Positions 57,207-64,000 of a DNA stretch of 64,000 nucleotides are shown piece after piece. The notes beneath the pieces are model-generated. The model saw nothing but the letters and a program-made list of their open reading frames with translations. It did no database searches and had not been told where the DNA came from. Source of the stretch: Alterisphingorhabdus sp038748365 (lineage in GTDB: Bacteria; Pseudomonadota; Alphaproteobacteria; Sphingomonadales; Sphingomonadaceae); NCBI GenBank assembly GCA_038748365.1, contig JBCDIZ010000005.1, forward strand, positions 171,087 through 235,086, written 5' to 3'. Numbering within the stretch: the first letter of the stretch is position 1; every line of letters begins with the position of its first letter. The translations under genes and the position numbers were made by a program.

Positions 57207-57983
57207 TTACAGTCCTGCTGCAATGGTGGTGCCGCCGTCGACAGTGATCGACTGGCCGGTCATAAAGGTGGAGGCGTCCGAGCCGAGGAATACCGCGGCT
57301 CCGGCAATTTCATGCGGCTCACCGATGCGGCCAAGCGGGGTGGCGTTTTCGACATAGGCCATCAGCTTGGGGTTCTCCCATAGAGCACGCGCGAAATCGG
57401 TTTTGATGATACCCGGCGCAATGCAATTCACCCGTACGCCCTCTTTGCCAAATTCGGTCGCAAGGTTGCGCGCCAGTTGAAAGTCGGCTGCCTTGGAGAT
57501 GTTATAGGCACCGATGGTTGCAGTGCCGGTGAAGCCGCCAATCGATGAGATGATCACAATCGAGCCGTTCTTGCGCTCAAGCATTTCCGGCGCGACCATT
57601 TGAATTAGCCAGTTATTGGAGACGATATTGTTCTGCAAAATCTTATGGAACTGTTCGTCCTCAATCCCCGACATTGGGCCATAATAGGGATTGGACGCGG
57701 CGTTGCAGACAAGGATATCGACCTTGCCGAACGCCTTGCGTGTCTGGTCGACCAGATTTTGCAGATCATCCTTGGAGGAGATATTTGCCGGGACGGCCAG
57801 CGCGGTGCCATCGCCATGCTCGGCGTTGATCGCATTGGCGACTTCATCGCATGCTTCTTGCTTGCGGCTGGAGATGACGACTTTCGCGCCCTGTATCGCC
57901 ATCTGCTCGGCAATCGCCTTGCCGATACCGCGCGAAGAGCCGGTGATAATCGCGACCTTGCCGGTTAAATCGAATTGGGACAT
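57207..57983 (-). CDS. Short-chain dehydrogenase/reductase (SDR) 2
   Basis: A 258-residue classical SDR. Cofactor motif TGSSRGIG at 14-21, VCNAAS in place of NNAG, and catalytic Ser147, Tyr160, Lys164 (YNISK). An arginine in VVISSRKQEA after the second strand favours NADP. Sequence resembles 3-oxoacyl or alcohol dehydrogenases of fatty acid and steroid degradation, but the substrate is not certain. First gene of the SDR2-SDR1-hydrolase unit; a family A repeat lies upstream of its start. Confidence 0.9.
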   Translation of the reverse strand: MSQFDLTGKVAIITGSSRGIGKAIAEQMAIQGAKVVISSRKQEACDEVANAINAEHGDGTALAVPANISSKDDLQNLVDQTRKAFGKVDILVCNAASNPYYGPMSGIEDEQFHKILQNNIVSNNWLIQMVAPEMLERKNGSIVIISSIGGFTGTATIGAYNISKAADFQLARNLATEFGKEGVRVNCIAPGIIKTDFARALWENPKLMAYVENATPLGRIGEPHEIAGAAVFLGSDASTFMTGQSITVDGGTTIAAGL

Positions 57984-58007
57984 TTCTTGGGTTCCTTTTC
58001 CTGATTT

Positions 58008-58143
58008 TCCCCTCCTCCTTCAGGGGAGGGGCAGTGAGACTTAGCGAGCACAGCGAGCTTTAGTCGCAGCGGGGTGGGGGATGTCCACTTGTGCTGTGCT
58101 TGCGGAACGCCCCCACCCCAACCCCTCCCCTGAAGGGGAGGGG
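58008..58143. repeat. GC-rich palindromic repeat (family A)
   Basis: Runs from cccctcctccttcaggggag to cccctcccctgaaggggagg, core agtcgcagcggggtggggga. It lies between two genes on the same strand (APH-like kinase upstream, SDR 2 downstream), so it would be part of any shared transcript. Nearly identical to the 55037 copy over its outer parts. Confidence 0.9.
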
Positions 58144-58151
58144 CTTAGGCT

Positions 58152-59231
58152 TTATTCGATCCCCGCTTTCAGCGCGAACTGCCAACCGGCCTCTACCAAG
58201 CCGGGCACACGCTCGGCCATGGTCTTGGCGTGCTTGCTTGATGCGGTGCCGTCGATAACGCGCTTTTTAATGCCCTGCAAAATCGCTGCCATGCGGAACA
58301 GGTTATAGGCGAAATACCAGTCCATATCGGGAATATCGGTTATGCCCGATTGCTGGCTGTAACGCGCAATGGTTTCCGCGATATCAGGGATGCCGAGTTC
58401 CTTCAGGTCCAGCCCGGCAATGCCGTTGCGGCCTTCAGGCGGCGTTACCCAGCTCATCAGATAATAGGAGAGATCGGCAATCGGATCGCCGAGTGTCGAC
58501 AGCTCCCAATCCAGCAGCGCGATAACACGATTTTCGGTCTTGTGAAAAATCATATTGTCGATGCGATAATCGCCATGGACAATAGAGTAGCCGCGCTGTT
58601 CGGGGACGGTTTCGGCGAGCCATGCCATCATCCGGTCCATCTTCTCAATCGTCTCGGTTTCCGACAATCGATATTGCTTGGTCCAGCGCGAAATCTGGCG
58701 TTCGCAATAATTGCCCGGCTTGCCATGGTCGCCAAGGCCAATCGCCTCGGGGTCAAAGCTGTGTAGATGCGCCAGCGTGTCCGTCATTGCGGTATAGATT
58801 TCGCCGCGATCTTTGGGCTGATAGTCGGGCAGAGTACCGTTCCACAGCGAGCGGCCATCGGCCATACCCATGATGAAGAACATCGACCCGATAACCGCAT
58901 CGTCTTCACACAGTCCATAGGGCTTTGGCACCGGAAATCCCTGTGGATGCAGCGCTGCCATAGCGCGATATTCGCGGTCCACGGCATGGGCAGAAGGGAG
59001 CAATTTGCCGAAAGGTTTGCGGCGCAGCACATAGGACTGATCCGCCGTATCAACGCGATAGGTCGGGTTGGACTGGCCGCCCTTGAATTTGCGCAATGTC
59101 AGCGGACCTTGAAAGCCTTCGACATTAGCCTCCATCCACTCGGTCAGCCGTGCTTCGTCAAGCTGATCCGCTTCGGGTACGTCCATCGTCCCGGTCATTG
59201 TCTGTTGGGCGTCTTGTGTATTCTGGCTCAT
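58152..59231 (-). CDS. APH-fold phosphotransferase, ACAD10/ACAD11 N-domain type
   Basis: A 359-residue kinase of the aminoglycoside phosphotransferase fold. Nucleotide part: LRKFKGGQSNPTYRV (48-60). Catalytic loop: His219, Asp221 and Asn226 in VHGDYRIDN, and the metal ligand Asp241 in LLDWELSTLGDP. This group matches the N-terminal domain of animal ACAD10 and ACAD11 and LvaA of levulinate degradation, which phosphorylate 4-hydroxyacyl-CoA. An acyl-CoA dehydrogenase of the ACAD11 type lies upstream on the same strand. So I infer a hydroxyacyl-CoA kinase and not an antibiotic resistance enzyme. A repeat sits between the two genes. Confidence 0.85.
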   Translation of the reverse strand: MSQNTQDAQQTMTGTMDVPEADQLDEARLTEWMEANVEGFQGPLTLRKFKGGQSNPTYRVDTADQSYVLRRKPFGKLLPSAHAVDREYRAMAALHPQGFPVPKPYGLCEDDAVIGSMFFIMGMADGRSLWNGTLPDYQPKDRGEIYTAMTDTLAHLHSFDPEAIGLGDHGKPGNYCERQISRWTKQYRLSETETIEKMDRMMAWLAETVPEQRGYSIVHGDYRIDNMIFHKTENRVIALLDWELSTLGDPIADLSYYLMSWVTPPEGRNGIAGLDLKELGIPDIAETIARYSQQSGITDIPDMDWYFAYNLFRMAAILQGIKKRVIDGTASSKHAKTMAERVPGLVEAGWQFALKAGIE

Positions 59232-59278
59232 AGATTTCTCTCTTCTTGAGCTTATTTCAAAGGCTTTTCATTTTAAAT

Positions 59279-59456
59279 CCCTCTCCCTTGAAGGGAGAGG
59301 GTTGCAAAGACTTAGCGCCGTAGCTTTAGCGAAGACGGTTAGTCGTAGCTGGGTGAGGGTGTAGAGAGCTATTTATAGACCGCACACCCTCATCCAACTG
59401 CGCCTAACCGCGTGCGGCGGAAGGCTCCGTATCCTTCTCCCTTCAAGGGAGAAGGT
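59279..59456. repeat. GC-rich palindromic repeat (family A variant)
   Basis: The outer arms are ccctctcccttgaagggaga and tctcccttcaagggagaagg, and the inside has gacttagcgccgtagcttta and agcgaagacggttagtcgta as in 18428. The core is changed to gctgggtgagggtg / cacaccctcatccaactgcg, with pairing changes on both sides. The longest of the group at 178 bases. Confidence 0.85.
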
Positions 59457-59462
59457 TTATCG

Positions 59463-60755
59463 TCACCGCGCCACGCCCAAATCTCCAGAAGAAACCTGCG
59501 TAGCTTCGGTATCGCGGTCGCGATATTTGCCCATTTCGAGACGCGCAATGGTGCGGGCATGGACCTCGTCCGGGCCATCGGCAAGGCGCAAGGTGCGCTG
59601 GCCGGAATAAGCGGATGCCAAGCCAAAGTCTTCTGAAACGCCGCCGCCGCCATGTGCCTGGATTGCATCGTCGATGATTTGCAGCGCCATGGTGGGAGCC
59701 TGAACCTTGATCATCGCGATCTCGGCCTTGGCGGACTTGTTGCCGACCTTGTCCATCATGTCGGCGGCTTTCAGGCAGAGCAGGCGGGTCATCTCGATAT
59801 CGATGCGTGCTTTTGCAATGCGCTGTTCCCAGATGCTGTGCTCGGAAATGCGCTTGCCAAAGGCAACGCGGGTGGTCAGGCGCTTGACCATCTTCTCCAG
59901 TGCCTCTTCGGCAGTACCGATAGTCCGCATACAATGGTGGATACGGCCCGGGCCGAGACGGCCCTGTGCGATCTCAAAGCCGCGGCCTTCGCCCAGCAAC
60001 ATGTTTGATGCCGGGATACGCACATTCTCAAGCTCGATTTCCATATGGCCATGCGGCGCATCATCATAGCCAAAGACCGGCAGGTGCCGCAGGATTTTGA
60101 CCCCCGGCGCATCAAGTGGCATCAACACCATGCTTTGCTGCTTGTGGCGGCTTTCCTCAAAATTGGTCTTGCCCATGACGATGGCGACTTTGCAGCGCGG
60201 ATCGCCCGCGCCCGATGACCACCATTTGCGGCCATTGATGACATATTCATCGCCTTCGCGCTTTATCGAGGTTTCGATATTGGTGGCGTCGGAGGAGGCG
60301 ACGCGGGGCTCGGTCATCAGAAAGGCCGAGCGGATTTCACCTTCCATCAGCGGTTTCAGCCATTCGTCCTTTTGCTCGCGCGTGCCATAGCGGTGGAACA
60401 CTTCCATATTGCCGGTGTCGGGTGCGGAGCAGTTGAAGACTTCGGATGACCAGGCGACGCGCCCCATTTCCTCGGCACATAGTGCATATTCGAGATTGGT
60501 GAGCCCAGGCCCGTCAAATTCAAAGCTGTCATCAACATGGGTGAGATTCGGGTTGGAAGGCGGCATGAAGAGGTTCCAGATGCCTTGGGCCTTGGCGCGT
60601 TCTTTTTCCTCTTCAATGGTTTTGAGGACCTTCCAGCGATCGCCGGTGGCCTGCTCATTCTTATAATCATCCTCGCGCGGGCGAACATGCTTTTCGATAA
60701 AATCGCGCACACGATCACGCCAATATTGCTGCCGTTCTGTCAGATCAAAATCCAT
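59463..60755 (-). CDS. Acyl-CoA dehydrogenase, ACAD10/ACAD11 type
   Basis: A 430-residue FAD-dependent dehydrogenase. Family parts FLMTEPRVASSDATNI, INGRKWWSSGAGDPRC and GPGRIHHCMRTIG are typical of the ACAD10/11 group. In place of the usual catalytic glutamate (YEG in gcdH) it has Asp393 in LADGPDEVHA, a change shared by ACAD11-type proteins. These enzymes work on phosphorylated 4-hydroxyacyl-CoA made by an APH-fold kinase, here encoded separately at 58152. The ATG at 60755 gives the usual N-terminus MDFDLTERQQ. Confidence 0.9.
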   Translation of the reverse strand: MDFDLTERQQYWRDRVRDFIEKHVRPREDDYKNEQATGDRWKVLKTIEEEKERAKAQGIWNLFMPPSNPNLTHVDDSFEFDGPGLTNLEYALCAEEMGRVAWSSEVFNCSAPDTGNMEVFHRYGTREQKDEWLKPLMEGEIRSAFLMTEPRVASSDATNIETSIKREGDEYVINGRKWWSSGAGDPRCKVAIVMGKTNFEESRHKQQSMVLMPLDAPGVKILRHLPVFGYDDAPHGHMEIELENVRIPASNMLLGEGRGFEIAQGRLGPGRIHHCMRTIGTAEEALEKMVKRLTTRVAFGKRISEHSIWEQRIAKARIDIEMTRLLCLKAADMMDKVGNKSAKAEIAMIKVQAPTMALQIIDDAIQAHGGGGVSEDFGLASAYSGQRTLRLADGPDEVHARTIARLEMGKYRDRDTEATQVSSGDLGVAR

Positions 60756-60817
60756 TGTTCGTCCTTTTCTGTATCGGGGTCTGTTCTGTGAAAATCCGTT
60801 ATCAAATATGTTCGCTG

Positions 60818-62299
60818 CTATCCGTTTTCCGCTTGCACCTGACTGCGCGCCTTTTCTCTTAGTCTTCTCATATGTTCAGCATGGCTGACGGGTATCAGGC
60901 GATAGGCAAAACCTCCGGCAATGCCGAGACAGGTGATTAAAAGTGAAAAAATCAGTATCAGATTGGAAACGATATTGGGGTCGACAGTGCCCGGCTGCGC
61001 GCCCTCTGGCAAGCCGACACCGCTGATGATCAGTCCCGAAAGCAATATGCCGAGGCCGCCGACCATCTTCTGCATGAAGAACATGCCGGCCGAAAACAGC
61101 CCTTCGGTGCGCTTGCTGCTGCTTTCTTCATAAGCATCGGTGACATCGGCCATCATTGACATGGTCAGGATCATGGCTGCGACACCAGCTGCGGTAGACA
61201 CCACCAGCAACGCAAATAGCGTCGGTAGCATGAGCGGTGTGCCATTGGCCGGGAACAGATCAAAATAGCGAAGCCAGTAAGGCGCGCTGCCGAATATCAG
61301 ATTGATGAAAGTAAACAGTGACGCAGCGCCGGTTTTCTCAAGCTTCTTGGAAGCCGGGCTGACGATCAGAAACGCCAAGATCACGCCTATGAATAACACC
61401 AGTGGATAGAGGTTGAACTGGGTTTCGGACAGTTCCCACACATGAATTAGCAAATACGTCGCCGTAAGAGCAAAGACGAGGCCCTGAATCGTAAAAGCGA
61501 AGACCCCCGCAAACATCAATAGCAGAAATGGCCGGAAGCTGAATGCGCTGAGCATTTCATTCAGTCCTTCGGCTGGAGCATGGACTGCGCCTTTCTGATG
61601 ATAAGCGCCAACGATCCGTCGATGGGTACCGATAGCTGATACCATCACCGCAATCATCATGATCACCGCGCCAAATAGCGCAAAGCCAGGATAACCTTCA
61701 GGATTGAGCAGTCCGTTCTCATATTCCGGTGTCGAGCGCAGAAAATAATTATAGGCCATGAACAACATCAGCAGACCCGCGGCCCAGCCAAAAATGAAGC
61801 GATAGCGCAGCACCACTGTGCGTTCATGATAGTCGGGTGTCAGTTCCGGGATCATCGCCAGCGACGGCACTTCATAGGCTGATAAGCTGATGCGAACCAG
61901 GGTCGCGACTACCACCAGGTAGAGGAAGGTCAAGCCATCGCTCATTTCCTGCGGGTTCCAGAGCAACAGCCACATAATGGCGATGGGGATAGCTGAGCCA
62001 TAGAGCCAGGGGTGGCGCTTACCAAAACGCGTACGCGTATGATCTGAGAGCTGGCCGATCAGAGGATCGATAAACGCATCGATGCACAGGGCAATCGCCA
62101 GCGCCAGAGAAACAAGCAGCGCATCGAGCCCGATGACCTGATTATAGTAGAATAAAAGGAATACCGCGAAACCATTATCCTTGATGCCATAGGCGACGAC
62201 ACCAAAACCGAAGGTGAGCTTTATATGAAGCGGGACTGTATCAGACGCAGCGGTTTTGGAAGACGCAATAGCTTCAGAAGAGGAGGGGACGGTGGCCAT
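60818..62299 (-). CDS. GPH-type MFS transporter
   Basis: A 493-residue membrane transporter of the glycoside-pentoside-hexuronide:cation symporter group within MFS, with 12 hydrophobic segments. The pattern KLTFGFGVVAYGIKDNGFAVF, IDAFIDPLIGQLSDHTRTRFGKRHPW and the MSMMADVTDAYEESSSKRTEGLFS loop are diagnostic. Despite the family name, members near fatty acid or steroid genes probably carry other compounds, so the substrate is left open. I start at ATG 62299; a GTG at 62308 is possible. It is divergent from the acyl-CoA dehydrogenase at 62589 with a 289-base spacer in which I see no gene. Confidence 0.87.
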   Translation of the reverse strand: MATVPSSSEAIASSKTAASDTVPLHIKLTFGFGVVAYGIKDNGFAVFLLFYYNQVIGLDALLVSLALAIALCIDAFIDPLIGQLSDHTRTRFGKRHPWLYGSAIPIAIMWLLLWNPQEMSDGLTFLYLVVVATLVRISLSAYEVPSLAMIPELTPDYHERTVVLRYRFIFGWAAGLLMLFMAYNYFLRSTPEYENGLLNPEGYPGFALFGAVIMMIAVMVSAIGTHRRIVGAYHQKGAVHAPAEGLNEMLSAFSFRPFLLLMFAGVFAFTIQGLVFALTATYLLIHVWELSETQFNLYPLVLFIGVILAFLIVSPASKKLEKTGAASLFTFINLIFGSAPYWLRYFDLFPANGTPLMLPTLFALLVVSTAAGVAAMILTMSMMADVTDAYEESSSKRTEGLFSAGMFFMQKMVGGLGILLSGLIISGVGLPEGAQPGTVDPNIVSNLILIFSLLITCLGIAGGFAYRLIPVSHAEHMRRLREKARSQVQAENG

Positions 62300-62588
62300 T
62301 AATGACACCTGCCTTTACAGCATGGCTGATTTTGCCAGTAACCGTATGCACTGGGCATTTTTTGACCCATATTCTCTCTCCTGCAACCCGATCGTGTCGC
62401 CGAGTCTTTCACGCAACACAATATGCACCCCTGACGGCGCGTCAACCAGCGCTTTCGCGCCGTTACGGCATGCTGGGCCGCGCTTGAAGGGGTTGCCGCG
62501 CTCGCACTGGCGGATTACACATTACGCAGCAAAAGCCCGGAAACCCGTGGCCCGAAATATGCTCATATGGTGATAGGAGAAGCCCCTC

Positions 62589-63782
62589 ATGTCTGAAGCC
62601 CCGAATGATCTTGATCAGTTCCGCAGCGAATTACGCGGCTGGCTGGAAGAAAATTGCCCCGAGGAAATGCGTCAGCCCGTCAAAAGCGAGGACGATATTT
62701 ACTGGGGTGGCCGCAACGCCGCCTTTGCCAGTGACGCGCAAAAGGCATGGTTCGAAGCCTGTGTTGCCAAGGGTTATACCGTCCCCGACTGGCCCAAGGA
62801 TTATGGCGGTGCTGGTCTGAGCCCGGCGCAGCACAAGGTTTTCAAGCAGGAAATGGCGCGCATCAAGGCGCGCGCCCCGCTGCAGAGCTTTGGCATCTGG
62901 ATGCTCGGCCCGGCGCTGCTGCATTTCGGCACCGAAGAGCAGAAAGTGCATTATCTTAATCAGATTGCCCGCGGTGAAATCCGCTGGTGTCAGGGCTATT
63001 CGGAGCCGGGTTCGGGCTCTGACCTTGTATCCTTACAGACCTTTGGCGAAGACAAGGGCGATCACTGGGTCGTCAACGGCCAGAAAATCTGGACCAGCTA
63101 TGCCGACAAGTGCGATTGGATCTTCTGTCTGGTGCGCACTAACAAGGAAGACAAATATCGCGGTATTTCATTCCTGTTGTTCGACATGGAAACGCCGGGT
63201 GTCTCGACCAAGCCGATCAAGCTGATCTCGGGCAATTCGCCTTTCTGTGAGACCTTTTTCGACAATGTAACCGTTCCCAAGGACCAGATTGTCGGTGAGC
63301 TGAACCGCGGCTGGGATGTTGCCAAATATCTCTTGGGCCATGAGCGCGAGATGATCTCGGGCGGCGGTCTGGGTGATGGTGCGCCATCGCTGGGTGCAAA
63401 AATGACCAAGGTCATTGGCACCGACGATGCTGGTAATCTGGATGATCCAATGCTGCGCGCTCAGTTGGCGCAATTTGATGTCGATGCACTGGCGTTCAAA
63501 GCAATGGCGGAGAAATTCGTCGATGAGATGAAGGCCAGGAAAGGCCATCCCGCCAAGCCCAATATGATGAAATATGCCGGCACCGAGCTTAATAAACAAC
63601 GCCATGAACTGGTCATGGCTGCGGGCGGATCGGACGCGCTGGAATGGGAAAGCGAAACCTCCAACCATGGCGCCAAGCCACGCACTTGGCTGCGCACCAA
63701 GGCCAACAGCATTGAGGGCGGCACCAGCGAGGTGATGCTCAATGTTATCTCCAAACGGATTCTCGATCTGCCCGGGGCGTAG
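62589..63782 (+). CDS. Acyl-CoA dehydrogenase
   Basis: A 397-residue FAD-dependent dehydrogenase. Family parts YSEPGSGSDLVSLQT, VVNGQKIWTSYADKCDWIFCLVRT and the catalytic Glu376 in NSIEGGTSEVMLN are present. The N-terminal half (WGGRNAAFASDAQKAWFEACVAKGYTVPDWPKDYGG, noted by its key residues WPKDYGG) is the form found in FadE-type enzymes for branched, steroid or long-chain substrates. A gagaagcccc stretch precedes the ATG. A second acyl-CoA dehydrogenase gene starts 156 bases after its stop; such pairs often form a mixed tetramer. Confidence 0.91.
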   Translation: MSEAPNDLDQFRSELRGWLEENCPEEMRQPVKSEDDIYWGGRNAAFASDAQKAWFEACVAKGYTVPDWPKDYGGAGLSPAQHKVFKQEMARIKARAPLQSFGIWMLGPALLHFGTEEQKVHYLNQIARGEIRWCQGYSEPGSGSDLVSLQTFGEDKGDHWVVNGQKIWTSYADKCDWIFCLVRTNKEDKYRGISFLLFDMETPGVSTKPIKLISGNSPFCETFFDNVTVPKDQIVGELNRGWDVAKYLLGHEREMISGGGLGDGAPSLGAKMTKVIGTDDAGNLDDPMLRAQLAQFDVDALAFKAMAEKFVDEMKARKGHPAKPNMMKYAGTELNKQRHELVMAAGGSDALEWESETSNHGAKPRTWLRTKANSIEGGTSEVMLNVISKRILDLPGA

Positions 63783-63785
63783 CCT

Positions 63786-63917
63786 TCTCCCCTCCCGCCT
63801 GCGGGAGGGGCTGGGGGTGGGCCTGTAACATCCCGCCCAGCCGCCAAACCCACCCCGCTGCGACTAAATTCGCTTACGCTCATTAAGTCTCACTGCCCCT
63901 CCCGCAAGCGGGAGGGG
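63786..63917. repeat. GC-rich palindromic repeat (family A)
   Basis: Has cccctcccgcctgcgggagg at the left and cccctcccgcaagcgggagg at the right, with accccgctgcgactaaattc in the core. This is the same sub-type as the element at 3034 (cgggaggggct-gggggtgggcctg), in reverse relation. It lies between two acyl-CoA dehydrogenase genes on the same strand. Confidence 0.88.
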
Positions 63918-63938
63918 GTAAAGTAGGAAAACACCAAA

Positions 63939-64000
63939 ATGCCCATGTATTTGAACGAAGATCAGGCGATGCTGCAGGACAGTGCGCGTGAATTTATCGC
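63939..64000 (+). CDS. Acyl-CoA dehydrogenase, N-terminal fragment (cut by window edge)
   Basis: The first 20 codons read MPMYLNEDQAMLQDSAREFI, the usual opening helix of an acyl-CoA dehydrogenase. It follows the complete dehydrogenase at 62589 on the same strand, so the two are probably a functional pair. The short visible part allows no finer call. An in-frame ATG at 63945 is also possible as start. Confidence 0.7.
   Translation, partial: MPMYLNEDQAMLQDSAREFI

Noticed and set aside
58152..59231. APH-fold protein as an aminoglycoside resistance gene
   Set aside because: The sequence and its neighbour match the ACAD10/11 kinase group; there is no sign of a resistance cassette.
1..64000. tRNA, rRNA, tmRNA and other RNA genes
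   Set aside because: No T-arm or cloverleaf-like sequence was found in the intergenic gaps; smpB is present but ssrA is not near it. A tRNAscan-SE and Rfam run would settle this.

Overview
This window comes from the chromosome of an alphaproteobacterium, most likely order Sphingomonadales; the genus cannot be fixed from sequence alone. The evidence is a moderately high G+C content, a GTTC-N7-GTTC SOS box in front of recA (the alphaproteobacterial LexA type), a CckA-type hybrid kinase, an ATP12 assembly factor, and many short intergenic palindromic repeats. No rRNA, tRNA, CRISPR array, insertion sequence, integrase or prophage was seen. Most genes are housekeeping or core metabolism; the accessory content is two toxin-antitoxin modules, two secreted genes of unknown role and two catabolic clusters.

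Region by region. 1-9.5 kb: start of argG (cut by the window edge), a secreted S46 peptidase, a DUF1801 protein, cyclopropane fatty acid synthase, a Tat-exported molybdopterin oxidoreductase with its cytochrome b, rlmN, an EF-hand protein and two small genes. 9.5-19.2 kb: rimO, a lipoprotein, a Baeyer-Villiger-type monooxygenase, an M17 aminopeptidase with a MarR regulator and NlpC/P60 hydrolase, argC, a small membrane protein and a TetR regulator. 19.2-27.2 kb: DUF4199 membrane protein with a membrane-bound LuxR regulator, glutaryl-CoA dehydrogenase, then a tight operon gloB / Gfo-Idh-MocA oxidoreductase / sodium symporter / 2-oxoglutarate dioxygenase. 27.2-35.8 kb: LplT-like transporter, pgsA, parDE, oxyR-rnd, aspS, a VapBC-like pair and a PPK2 kinase. 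35.9-41.1 kb: two secreted proteins of unknown function, greB and a soluble lytic transglycosylase.

41.2-55.0 kb: dapA, smpB, DUF2062, cckA plus a single-domain response regulator, recA with SOS box, a lipoprotein, alaS, and a compact operon fluC / rlu / paiB-like / HAD phosphatase / small membrane protein / ATP12 joined by overlapping stop-start codons. 55.1-64 kb: an acyl-CoA and alcohol catabolism cluster: class C beta-lactamase-like hydrolase, two SDRs, an APH-fold kinase with an ACAD10/11-like dehydrogenase, a GPH-type transporter, and two further acyl-CoA dehydrogenases, the last cut by the window edge.

The most distinctive sequence-level feature is the repeat content: at least three families of palindromic elements in about 15 intergenic copies, including composites in which half of one family lies inside another. 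One copy has entered a gene in frame, adding about 27 residues between the start codon and the twin-arginine motif of the molybdopterin oxidoreductase. Other points worth following are a hybrid antitoxin with a strong internal ribosome binding site, a secreted protein with five spaced DFL motifs, and a split version of the ACAD10/ACAD11 kinase-dehydrogenase pair.
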